Made by a program: the position numbers and the translations under genes
Notes under the pieces: generated by a model
Told to the model about the DNA's origin: nothing
Database searches by the model: none
The model's input: the letters and a program-made list of their open reading frames with translations, nothing else
In this document: positions 7,653 through 15,900 of the stretch, in pieces
Layout of the letters: each line of letters starts with the position of its first letter
Position numbering within the stretch: position 1 is the stretch's first letter
Source: Ruminococcus sp. CAG:403
GTDB taxonomy: Bacteria; Bacillota; Clostridia; Oscillospirales; Ruminococcaceae
Reading direction: 5' to 3'
NCBI GenBank assembly: GCA_000437255.1
Contig: FR899067.1
Location: 3,936 to 28,627, forward strand
DNA length: 24,692 nucleotides

Positions 7653-7681
7653 ATTATATACCAGCAAATTTAAAAAGTCAA
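7653..7681 (-). promoter_or_regulatory. Promoter of the tetR-ABC-ABC operon
   Basis: On the minus strand TTGACT (7681-7676), 17-nt spacer and TATAAT (7658-7653). The operator begins three bases after the -10. Confidence 0.85.
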
Positions 7682-7729
7682 TACCTAAAATAAAAAAAGA
7701 AAAACAGGATGGATTTCGTTGGAAATCAG

Positions 7730-7758
7730 TTGAAAATCCGTATATGCTATGATATAAT
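7730..7758 (+). promoter_or_regulatory. Promoter of the lipoprotein / SUKH gene pair
   Basis: TTGAAA (7730-7735), 17-nt spacer, TATAAT (7753-7758). The region between this and the divergent tetR promoter is A/T-rich with no other visible element. Confidence 0.85.
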
Positions 7759-7795
7759 GAGAAAAAAGAATTCAATTGAAAAAGGAGACTCGTCT

Positions 7796-8248
7796 ATGCA
7801 TCAAAATCATTTCCGAAATTTTTCTATTTGTGTTCTGTCCTGTATGATTTTCACTGCATGTGGAACGAATCAAAGTAAACGAACGGATTCCAGTAAAAAC
7901 GAGTTGCCTACAAGTGCAGTCAGTTCTGAATCATCGGATGCTCCGGATTATATAGAGTATCCAAAAGTGGGGAATGCCGACGAACAATTATCAGAAGCGT
8001 TTGCCAGGTTGGAAGGAACTTGGAACAGCGACCATCAAACGGTGCAATTCTATGAAGCAGATGAATACTATCAATTTCGTGACAATCTGTCGGAGGATGG
8101 CTCCCCGATACTTTGGATGGAAATCCTTGATGATGGAACTTTAAAATTTGCAGTTGGTGCGGGAGAAATGCAAACCTGTTTGAACGGCTTCATCTATGCA
8201 GAGGATACTGTGCTGATCATAGATGATGTGGCATATAAGAGAAGCTGA
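7796..8248 (+). CDS. Small putative lipoprotein of unknown function
   Basis: 150 residues from the ATG at 7796, chosen because AAAGGAG lies 8 nt upstream; the in-frame ATG at 7709 precedes the promoter -35. A short hydrophobic N-terminus ends at FTAC22, a lipobox-like site, then a Ser/Asn-rich linker (about 24-50). The rest is an acidic domain (ARLEGTWNSDHQTVQFYEADEYYQF; FVGAGEM-type beta pattern) resembling the small 'does-the-value-exceed' beta-sheet lipoproteins common in clostridia, but I do not recognise a family. The lipobox has Phe at -3, so lipidation is probable rather than certain. The SUKH gene follows 24 nt later and is likely co-transcribed. Confidence 0.75.
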   Translation: MHQNHFRNFSICVLSCMIFTACGTNQSKRTDSSKNELPTSAVSSESSDAPDYIEYPKVGNADEQLSEAFARLEGTWNSDHQTVQFYEADEYYQFRDNLSEDGSPILWMEILDDGTLKFAVGAGEMQTCLNGFIYAEDTVLIIDDVAYKRS

Positions 8249-8272
8249 GTTAGAATTTGGAGGATGGAGCCA

Positions 8273-8737
8273 ATGGCTTTTTTTGAAGAAATAGATAGTA
8301 AGGAACTTTTTGACGAGGACGAATGTTTTCCGCCTTTTACGGATGAGGAATTGAAAGAAACCGAAAAAGCAATCGGTTGGAAGCTTCCAAAATCATATAT
8401 TGCACTTCTGAACATGCAGAACGGCTGTAGAATCAACGTTACTGCATTTGATGAAAGTTGGCTTTCTGTGATTTATGGTATTTCATTGGGAAGTGGCGGT
8501 CTCGCTGATATGTATGACAATTGGATAAACGAGTGGCAGTATCCAAATATCGGTATTCCATTCGGGGAAACACAGTCGGCAGGTCATGATATGTACTTCA
8601 TGGATTTCAGAGTGGTTGATGAAACTGGTGAACCACGCATTGTACTGGTAGACAATGAATTTGACAATGCTGTTACAGTTGTTGCGAAGAATTTGGATGA
8701 ATTTCTGACAAAGATTTATCACCATGAGGAAGTCTGA
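8273..8737 (+). CDS. SUKH/SMI1-KNR4 family protein, immunity-like
   Basis: 154 residues. The fold signature is visible: FTDEELKETEKAIGWKLPKSYIALLNMQNG (helix, then G..LP..Y..LL...NG, about residues 24-53), then a beta-rich region ending in VVAKNLDEFLTKIY. I prefer ATG 8273 over 8264 because the GGAGG at 8259-8263 directly abuts 8264 but is 9 nt from 8273. Known: SUKH proteins are frequent immunity proteins for polymorphic toxins, though many are orphans of unknown role. No toxin gene is visible nearby, so the immunity role is inference. Probably in one transcript with the lipoprotein gene. Confidence 0.82.
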   Translation: MAFFEEIDSKELFDEDECFPPFTDEELKETEKAIGWKLPKSYIALLNMQNGCRINVTAFDESWLSVIYGISLGSGGLADMYDNWINEWQYPNIGIPFGETQSAGHDMYFMDFRVVDETGEPRIVLVDNEFDNAVTVVAKNLDEFLTKIYHHEEV

Positions 8738-8760
8738 TAGACTTGGATAAATTTCAATTT

Positions 8761-9106
8761 GTGAGGGTCAATGATAGGAAAATATATGAAGTTTCAGCGA
8801 GAACCACCCTATTGTTGGAAGATCTTTTGAATATTTGGGAAGCATCTGTGCGAGCCACACATTTTACCAGAAGAAAGAGGAAAAGGCATTGGTAAGCAGC
8901 TTTTACAGTATGGGATTCAAAATTTCGGAATCCAGGAAGTTACAGTGAATGAACAGAACCCACAGGCAGTCGGCTTTTATGAACATATGGGGTTTGCAGC
9001 CTATAAACGAACAGATAACGATGAAGAGGGGAATCCATTTCCACTTCTATATATGCGACTGGTTGATAACTTTTCCAATACGTTTCCTGCGAATAAAATG
9101 GAATAG
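8761..9106 (+). pseudogene. GNAT acetyltransferase remnant with internal deletion and frame change
   Basis: Two pieces of a GNAT protein lie in different frames. The frame through 8761 gives LLNIWEASVRATHF, the usual start region of small GNAT enzymes. The frame ending at 9106 gives LPEERGKGIGKQLLQYG (the acetyl-CoA-binding R..GxG motif A), VNEQNPQAVGFYEHMGF (motif B) and a GNPFPLLYMRL end. They meet near 8861-8870, and about 60 residues that normally carry the central beta strands are absent. No ribosome site precedes the first piece. A family member would be about 145 residues. The 346 nt are therefore a decayed gene, not an active acetyltransferase. Confidence 0.78.
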
Positions 9107-9137
9107 AATCCGTATGGTTGGTCAAAAATGGACAAAT

Positions 9138-9190
9138 AAAAATCAAACAGTTCCGAAGTTTTTTTCAAGTTTCGGAACTGTTTGATTTTT
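9138..9190. terminator. Strong bidirectional terminator between convergent genes
   Basis: A perfect 20-bp stem (left arm 9138-9157, right arm 9171-9190) with a 13-nt T-rich loop, flanked by A and T runs so that either strand ends in Us. It serves the remnant on the plus strand and the bile salt hydrolase gene on the minus strand, which stops 29 nt away. Confidence 0.9.
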
Positions 9191-9219
9191 ACAGATTGTA
9201 CTATTTTTACTTTTTATAC

Positions 9220-10191
9220 TCAATTTTGAAAATAAATTTGTTCGCCTGTACGCATCGGATAGCGAATCAGCTGTGCTCCATTCAGATCTTCCCGGTGCAT
9301 GTCAATCGCAGAAATTTGATGATTGTAATAAGTGGTGTAATAGTAGATGCCCTTGCTCGCATTGTAGCAGACCGTGTAAATGGTTTTTTCATATTGACCA
9401 TTTTCCACCTCGCAGCACCCATTTTGCTGTTCCACCGAACCGAGAATGTGGAAAAATTGACTGACGCTTTCCAGTTCGGAATGACCGGAAACAGAATGTT
9501 CCTTTACGAACGCAGCTCTTACAAATCGCGAGGAAGAGGAAAGATCACCTGGAAGCCCAAGTGCACCCATTCCTCTGCTATATGGATGCAGGTTGAGTTT
9601 ATTGGAAAAATGATTTTTTGGCTGTTTAGCGGAGAGATTCATAAAATCGTTGAGTCGAAACATCTGCTCTGGGAAAGGCGGATTGTTCGTCAGAACTCCA
9701 ATAGGATTTGGATAAATTTTTATGCCATCTGCCACTGCTTCCACTGTGATAGCCTGCTCTTTATCTGCAAGCATCCAGTGCAGCTGTGCCACCGGCATCT
9801 TCTGGAATGGTGTGTCAGTGAGATTGATTTTAGCAAGCAGCTCCTTTGCTTCGACGATGCAGGAGCAGTTGCTGAGTATCCATGGAATGAATTCATACTG
9901 CGCAAGATTGTCTTTCCCATTCATCACTTTGGCGTATTGCGCATTGCCGACAAAATTCAAACCTGCCATACAAAGTCCTTTTTCATTGACTGCATCATAA
10001 AAAAGTGGATATCCTTGTGCCACATGTGCGGTACCCAGTATCGCATAGTGGTTTTCTAATGTTCCCATATTTAGGAAGTGCAGTTGAAATTTTCGTGGCA
10101 GAATGACAAGCTCTTCTCCATAAGAAGATTCATAATCGAGTGTTCTTCCAAAATAAAAATTGTCTGTTTGATAAGTTACAGCGGTACACAT
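9220..10191 (-). CDS. bsh: Choloylglycine (bile salt) hydrolase
   Basis: 323 residues, normal for the Ntn-hydrolase choloylglycine family, which cleaves the amide between bile acid and glycine or taurine. The nucleophile is Cys2, exposed after Met removal (MCTAVTY). Other active-site residues match: Arg16 and Asp19 (FGRTLDYE), Asn79 (AGLNF), Asn169/170 (GVLTNNP) and Arg222 (LPGDLSSSSRF). The GMGALGLPGD loop resembles bile salt hydrolases more than penicillin V acylases. No signal peptide, so cytoplasmic. Start supported by GGAGG 9 nt upstream. It has its own extended -10 promoter and is divergent from a BAAT-like hydrolase gene. Substrate preference within bile salts cannot be assigned from here. 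Confidence 0.92.
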   Translation of the reverse strand: MCTAVTYQTDNFYFGRTLDYESSYGEELVILPRKFQLHFLNMGTLENHYAILGTAHVAQGYPLFYDAVNEKGLCMAGLNFVGNAQYAKVMNGKDNLAQYEFIPWILSNCSCIVEAKELLAKINLTDTPFQKMPVAQLHWMLADKEQAITVEAVADGIKIYPNPIGVLTNNPPFPEQMFRLNDFMNLSAKQPKNHFSNKLNLHPYSRGMGALGLPGDLSSSSRFVRAAFVKEHSVSGHSELESVSQFFHILGSVEQQNGCCEVENGQYEKTIYTVCYNASKGIYYYTTYYNHQISAIDMHREDLNGAQLIRYPMRTGEQIYFQN

Positions 10192-10236
10192 GATTCATTT
10201 CCTCCAAGCTTCTGAATTGATATATCTGCTAAATAT

Positions 10237-10265
10237 AGGATAGCATATTATTTTGAAAAAATCAA
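10237..10265 (-). promoter_or_regulatory. Promoter of the bile salt hydrolase gene
   Basis: Minus strand TTGATT (10265-10260), 17-nt spacer, TATCCT (10242-10237) preceded by TGC, an extended -10. The leader is about 40 nt. Confidence 0.7.
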
Positions 10266-10333
10266 TTTTTGAAAGACAGCATCGTATTAGTATGACATAT
10301 TTTTTTGATTTTATGAAAATGATAGAAAACATA

Positions 10334-10362
10334 TTGAAAGTGCACTCGTATTATGCTATAAT
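10334..10362 (+). promoter_or_regulatory. Promoter of the BAAT-like hydrolase gene
   Basis: TTGAAA (10334-10339), 17-nt spacer, TATAAT (10357-10362) preceded by TGC. About 70 bp separates its -35 from that of the divergent bile salt hydrolase promoter; no inverted repeat shared by both is visible. Confidence 0.85.
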
Positions 10363-10373
10363 AAAATAAGAGT

Positions 10374-10426
10374 CGAGAAAATGCTTCTCGGTTCATTTTT
10401 TGAAAGAGGGTTAGCCTATGCTAACC
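10374..10426 (+). other. Structured 5' leader with two hairpins
   Basis: Hairpin 1: CGAGAA (10374-10379) with TTCTCG (10385-10390), followed after four bases by six Ts, so it could attenuate. Hairpin 2: GGTTAGC (10409-10415) with GCTAACC (10420-10426), loop CTAT. The leader does not match a riboswitch class that I can recognise. Confidence 0.4.
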
Positions 10427-10454
10427 AATTCTAACGAAAGAAGGAGAACATTAG

Positions 10455-11381
10455 ATGAAACATTTTCATTTTGAACCAGAGACAGATGGATTTTATGGGG
10501 CATATTGGGAGAATACAACGCAAACCGATGCTGCATTGATTGTGATGCTTGGGGATGATCCAGAAGATCATATGTGCAAAGCTTGTGTGCGGTGGCTGCA
10601 AAATGATGGATTTAATGTCTTGTCCATGTCACCGGCTAAGAAAGACTATGGACATCACAATTATCCGCTGGAACGGATTGAAACTGCAATCCAGTGGCTG
10701 AAAGAACATGGAAACAAAAAGATCGGCATTGTAGGCGCCTCTACGACCGGCATGCTTGCTTTGGTAGCAGCTTCTCATTTTCCGGATATTACGCTGACAT
10801 TGGCTTTTACGCCGAGTGACTTTGTATGGCAAGGCTTCATGCAGGGCAAAAAAGATGGTTGTAAGGAATGGCCGATTCCAGGAGAATCTACCGTTTCCTA
10901 TCATGGAAAACCAATTCCGTACATGCCGTTTGTTTACCAGCATCCAGAATACTGGCATGTTGTAGAACAGTCATCAAAGGAGCATAAAGATCTTCTTCAT
11001 TCGAGACGGCTGTTTGATGATTCGGAAGCTGCCGGATTATTGAAAGAAGAACATATGATTCCAGTCGAGAAGATTCAGGGTCGTCTTCTCTTGGTTGGTG
11101 CAGAAGACGATGGGTTGTGGGATACCGTAAAGTATATCAAAAGAATGGAACAACGGCTGCAAAACAAAACCCATGCTTGTTCCTATGCAGCCTATATTTA
11201 CGAACACGGCACGCATTTTGTATTTCCACAAACATTGCTGCGGAAAATCTTCCCGGTTGCAGCAGATTGGATTGTAACAAAATGCTTTTCTGCGGCAAAA
11301 CAATATCCTGTGGCATGCCGTGCAACCAGAATGGATCTAGATCAGAAAATGCATACAGAACTCATGAATTGGAAGAAATAA
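10455..11381 (+). CDS. Alpha/beta hydrolase, acyl-CoA thioesterase/BAAT C-terminal type
   Basis: 308 residues with an alpha/beta hydrolase core: nucleophile elbow GIVGASTTG with Ser96 (note GxSxxG rather than GxSxG), acid residue Asp218 or Asp219 (LLVGAEDDGLWD) and catalytic His254 (EHGTHF). The KKIGIVGAS and GRLLLVGAEDDGLWD blocks are those of the BAAT_C group, which includes mammalian bile acid-CoA:amino acid N-acyltransferase (Cys nucleophile) and acyl-CoA thioesterases (Ser). Ser here favours hydrolysis of an ester or thioester. The N-terminal BAAT domain is absent. AGAAGGAG precedes the start. It is divergent from the bile salt hydrolase gene, so a bile-acid-related substrate is possible but unproven. 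No signal peptide. Confidence 0.8.
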   Translation: MKHFHFEPETDGFYGAYWENTTQTDAALIVMLGDDPEDHMCKACVRWLQNDGFNVLSMSPAKKDYGHHNYPLERIETAIQWLKEHGNKKIGIVGASTTGMLALVAASHFPDITLTLAFTPSDFVWQGFMQGKKDGCKEWPIPGESTVSYHGKPIPYMPFVYQHPEYWHVVEQSSKEHKDLLHSRRLFDDSEAAGLLKEEHMIPVEKIQGRLLLVGAEDDGLWDTVKYIKRMEQRLQNKTHACSYAAYIYEHGTHFVFPQTLLRKIFPVAADWIVTKCFSAAKQYPVACRATRMDLDQKMHTELMNWKK

Positions 11382-11438
11382 GAAAGTGAAGAACGGCAAA
11401 AGATAACAGACCAATCTCTTTGAAAAATTAGATTTTGC

Positions 11439-11455
11439 CATAGTTTGAAACTATG
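11439..11455. promoter_or_regulatory. 17-bp palindrome upstream of the MetE-like gene
   Basis: CATAGTTT-G-AAACTATG: perfect 8-bp arms around one base, 23 bp upstream of the -35. Typical size for a dimeric repressor or activator site; the protein is unknown. Confidence 0.55.
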
Positions 11456-11473
11456 CCCAGTTCCTACCAAAAA

Positions 11474-11506
11474 GTATTTTACAAAATACCTTTTTTCTGC
11501 TATCCT
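11474..11506 (+). promoter_or_regulatory. Promoter of the MetE-like gene with overlapping inverted repeat
   Basis: TTTACA (11478-11483), 17-nt spacer, TATCCT (11501-11506) preceded by TGC. The -35 lies inside GTATTTT-AC-AAAATAC (11474-11489), which is followed by CTTTTTT, so it may also act as a weak terminator for the upstream gene or as an operator. The remaining leader is about 40 nt, too short for an S-box riboswitch. Confidence 0.65.
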
Positions 11507-11554
11507 ATGATTAAAAGAAATTGCGATCCATTTGGATTGAGAGAGGAAATCATC

Positions 11555-12673
11555 ATGCAGAAAATTACATCTCCATATCGTTATGATTTTGTAGGAAGTT
11601 TTTTACGTCCAGAAAACTTAAAACAGGCAAGAAAGGACTATAAAGCTGGAACAATCAGCAAAGAACAGCTTACTGCTGTAGAGGATGAAGCCATTCGTGT
11701 GCTGGTTGCAAAGCAGAAAAAGGCAGGTTATCACATTATCACAGACGGCGAGTATAGACGGGAATACTGGCACTTAGATTTTATGTGGGGATTTGAAGGC
11801 GTTGGACATGAACAGACAGGTTCTGGTGTACAGTTTAACGGTGAGTTGGCTGCCTTGGAGGATACATATTTGACTGGAAAAGTGCAGGCAGTTCCGCATC
11901 CGTTTGTAACATATTTTAAATTCTTAAAGCAGTTCGAAGATGCAGAAACCGTTGCAAAGTATACGATTCCTGCACCAGCACAGATGTTTCAGCAGATGAT
12001 TGTGCCGCAGAATTTTCAGAATACCAGAACCTTTTATGCAACCAATGAAGAACTGATTCAGGACATCGGACTGGCTTATCAGAATGTAATTCGTCAGTTC
12101 TATGAAGCAGGATGCAGAAATTTGCAGTTGGATGATTGCACATGGGGTGCGATCGTAGGAAATGCTGCAAAGCAGCGGTATCAGTCTTTAGGAATTGATC
12201 TGGAAGATGTGAAGAAGCAGCTTCTTGCTGTCAACAATCTGGCATTGGAGAACAAGCCGGCAGATATGGTGATTACCTCGCACATTTGCCGTGGAAACTA
12301 TCATTCTACGTTCTTTACCAGTGGACCATATGATTCTGTTGCAGATTATGTTTTTGCACAGGAGCATGTGGATGCGCTGCTTTTGGAATATGATGATGAA
12401 AGAAGCGGCGGATTTGAACCGCTTGCAAAGGTTTCTGCTGATAAAAAGGTGGTACTTGGTTTGATTACTTCTAAAAAGCCAGAATTGGAAGATAAGCAGA
12501 CTGTAATCCGCCGTATTCATGAGGCAGCAAAGTATATTCCGCTGGAACGTCTCTGCCTCAGCCCGCAATGTGGATTTGCTTCCTGTGAGGTTGGTAATAA
12601 GTTGACAGAAGAAGACCAGTGGGCAAAGCTTGCATTGGTAAAAGAAATTGCAGAAGAGGTATGGGGCGCATAA
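11555..12673 (+). CDS. Cobalamin-independent methionine synthase-like protein (YxjG/YxjH type)
   Basis: 372 residues, the length of the single-domain MetE C-terminal homologues such as B. subtilis YxjG/YxjH. The start at 11555 fits the family and has GAGAGGA 7 nt upstream; the longer frame from 11453 begins before the promoter. Zinc ligands match the MetE set: His243 and Cys245 (TSHICRG), Glu278 (LLLEYDD) and Cys339 (LSPQCGF). The N-terminal YDFVGSFLRP and ITDGEYRR blocks are characteristic. These proteins transfer a methyl group to homocysteine (or a related thiol) in methionine supply or salvage; the methyl donor is uncertain because the folate-binding N-terminal half of MetE is absent. It is monocistronic and followed by a strong terminator. 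Confidence 0.88.
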   Translation: MQKITSPYRYDFVGSFLRPENLKQARKDYKAGTISKEQLTAVEDEAIRVLVAKQKKAGYHIITDGEYRREYWHLDFMWGFEGVGHEQTGSGVQFNGELAALEDTYLTGKVQAVPHPFVTYFKFLKQFEDAETVAKYTIPAPAQMFQQMIVPQNFQNTRTFYATNEELIQDIGLAYQNVIRQFYEAGCRNLQLDDCTWGAIVGNAAKQRYQSLGIDLEDVKKQLLAVNNLALENKPADMVITSHICRGNYHSTFFTSGPYDSVADYVFAQEHVDALLLEYDDERSGGFEPLAKVSADKKVVLGLITSKKPELEDKQTVIRRIHEAAKYIPLERLCLSPQCGFASCEVGNKLTEEDQWAKLALVKEIAEEVWGA

Positions 12674-12720
12674 ATATCCCCTCAATCGGGAAGTTGTCTC
12701 ATTTTATATCAAAAGAATTA

Positions 12721-12758
12721 AACTGCGTACGGATGTTTTACATCGGTACGCAGTTTTT
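12721..12758 (+). terminator. Terminator of the MetE-like gene
   Basis: 16-nt arms (12721-12736 and 12740-12755) with one mismatch and a 3-nt loop, then TTTT. The rest of the 314-nt gap to the next gene is AT-rich and holds only the next promoter. Confidence 0.88.
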
Positions 12759-12905
12759 ATGTGGAACTATAATTGGAATTTATGTTACTGAATTACATCC
12801 GTTTTTGATCTGATTTCTGAAAAAATAGATTATACATCTTTTCTGCTTTTTTTCAATTTATTGCACAAAGCATTGCGTAAAATTGTATTTTTAGGCACCT
12901 TTTTA

Positions 12906-12934
12906 TTGCGTGTACAAGAAGTTTATGGTATAAT
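12906..12934 (+). promoter_or_regulatory. Promoter of the large dockerin gene
   Basis: TTGCGT (12906-12911), 17-nt spacer, TATAAT (12929-12934) with TGG before it. The heptamer ATTGCGT in the -35 is repeated 33 bp upstream (12872-12878), about three helical turns, which might be a regulator site. Confidence 0.75.
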
Positions 12935-12987
12935 AGGGATGTCAAAAGCTTTCTAACAAAAACGGAATAGAATGGAGTGGAGGATGT

Positions 12988-15900
12988 ATGAAAAAAATCA
13001 TATCATGTGTGCTGGCATTGGTAATGACGCTATCGATTTTCGGTACATTTCCAGTCGGTGCGGAACCAAAATCAGATTCAACTGCACCGCAGATTGGAAC
13101 CAATGTTTCTGTAGCAGGAACCAATTCTTTTGGAAATCTGCTGACAGAAGAACTAAATGCAGAGATGGACAGGCAGGAAGAGAATAATGGCTGCAATATT
13201 TTTTCCATCGAAATGAATGGTGCAACAGCAGATGTTTCCTTTGAAACAACAGAAAGCTGTACACTGGTGGTTGCTATTTATGAGGACAATGGAGAACAGA
13301 TGCTTGCATCTGGAGACATCTTGGTGTCGAAAGAGGATAAAGAAGCATTGGTTACCATTGAAACCGACAATATGCCAGATTATTATTATCTGCGTGGATA
13401 TTTAGTGGATAGTGATACCATGCGACCAATCTGTACGGTATACGAATCGCCAAATTATACACAGGAAATGCAGGCTTTTTTTGCAAAAACTGTGGATGAT
13501 TTTGACAGTGAAAAGGTTTTGAATTTGGACGAGGATAAGACCAACAATTTCGCTGTGTTCAGCGATAAAGCCATAGGGGTACCATCCGATGACACTGTAA
13601 ATCAAGTCACAAAGGCAGATGACACCACCGCTACTTATGTGATTGAGCATGCAGATGCAACGGTAAAGCAACTTAAAAAAGGAGATATTTTTTATTGTCC
13701 AAATGGAGATGAATTTATTATTGTAAAAGTAGATACAATCTCCATCACGGGCTCTACTGTAACAATTACTGGTCAGGATACTTCTATGGAAGAGGTATTT
13801 GATTACATTAAAATTAATACAGATCAAATAAAATCAAATGGTTCTAAAATGTATCAGCAGAAAAATGTGCAATCAAGAGCAATATCATTTGAAGGAAGTG
13901 AAACTGCAACTGTTTTTGAAACGTCCTTTCTCCCTGCTATTGATGGTTTATCTGGCACACTGAAAATGACGCTAACTGCATCATTGAAATTATACTTATC
14001 GAAAAAGTATCAGTATGTTGAAATGAAAATGGGGTACGCACTGAAACTTGCTGTTTCTATAGGACAGAAAAAAACAATTTCTATTCCATTACCGGAAATG
14101 ACATTTCCAACTCCTGTGGGCGTGAATATATCGGTGACACCTTCTTTTGATATTTCAGTAGGAGGAAAAGTAGAAATTAGTGGTACTTTATCAGGACAAA
14201 TTGGGTTTGCATATGATAGTGATGAAGGAAATGTGAAAAATATGACATCTGCTCCAACATTTGATTCTGTTTTAAAGTTGGAGGTTGAAGTTTCATTTGT
14301 TTTATCGTTAAAACCAAATGTGAATTTTATTGATGATAAGGTTGTAAGTATATATCTTGAAGGAACTATTGGAATATATGCCACGGCTGAACAGGTTTTG
14401 TGGCAATTAAACGATGATAAAAATATTAAACATGAATGTAAGAAATGTTTTGATGGTGAGATAAATTTTAAATCAAATACTGGTTTTGGAATCGAAGCAA
14501 TTGGTATCAAAATCTTGGATCGTGGTGTAATTGAACAAAGCTATAAATTAGATGACTTTTATTATTCGGTTGATCATGATATATATGGTTTTGGTTCCTG
14601 CCCATATCAACAATATTGTGTGAATGTAAAAGTAGTAGATTCCAACTATAATTTAGTTAGCGAAGCATACATTATAAAAAACGATCCGGTTGGCGATATG
14701 TTTCTTGGAAAAACAGATAAAGATGGAAGATTAGATATTTGGCTTTCAAATGGAGAATATACATTGACAGCAAAGAACAACACAGAAATTTCTTCCAGAA
14801 ATATTACCGTTCAAGATTATGAAAAATCGATCGTCATTCAATTGCAAAATCATGAGGAAAAATTAAAAGATGTAATCGCATCGAAAGGAACAATTTGTAC
14901 ATGGGAATATGCAGATTATGATGGGAATGGAACAAAAGAAGCATTTGCAATTGTTGGTACAAAGTCAATGCCGAATTATTATGTTTGCAGTGATATAGCT
15001 GGCATTTACTTTATTAGTACGAATGGAGAAGTCACACAGCTTAACGCAACAAATCCTAATCTAAAAATGTGCATGATAGAACGATGTACAGAATATGCAG
15101 GAAAAAAGTTTTTCTCTTGTAATACTACAGCAGGAGGATCAAGCAGTGAGACATACTTATTTGGTGTAAAAAATGGGAAGTGTTATGAATTAGAGATTTC
15201 TGGAACTATTGTAGATTTTTATAGTAGAGATGGCATATGCTATGCAACTAAAGGTGAATTCCTTCCAGAAGGTGGGCATGTCTGGACGGAATATGCATTA
15301 TCCTATAACGAAGAAACACAAGAGTTTTCTATGAATGACCAAGCAAGTACACAACAACAGTATGCAACTGTACCTCAAGATGTTATAGATTCTAATGCAT
15401 TGCAGTCAGTTGATGAAGAATATGGTGTACCTACAACCTGGGGGGCAATATGTTCTTGCTTTGGATTGGAGCCGAATGCAATTTATAATTTTTATGTCAT
15501 GAAATCTGCAATAATAGAAGATCCATTCAACAGTGATAATCTACTTTATATTGCACAAGTTGTTTCTGATACAGATGGAAAGTGTGAAATTTCATATGTT
15601 ACAAAAGAATTGTATCAAAGTCCAGTAACTATAATAAAAGCAGCTTCTAAAACAGATTTATCTTCAGCACAAGTCAGTGTTCCGTCTATTGTTTGTGACG
15701 GAACCGAACAATTTGCAGAACCAAAGGTAACCTTGGATGGGAAAACCTTGAAGGAAGGACAGGATTATGACATAGAAAAGCGCTATAGTGCCATCTATCC
15801 TGGAGAGTATGAACTTGTCATCACTGGAATTCGGGATTATACCGGAAAGGCTCCGGCTACTTATACAGTTACTTGTACGCATCGGTTCGAAAACGGTCAG

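Noticed and set aside
9118..10059. 313-codon plus-strand open frame opposite the bile salt hydrolase gene
   Set aside because: It runs through the terminator hairpin and lies antisense to a gene with clear family motifs; its product looks random and Cys/His-rich.
12872..12911. ATTGCGT pair as a definite regulator site
   Set aside because: Only seven bases, one copy inside the -35 region; recorded under the promoter but too weak for its own claim.
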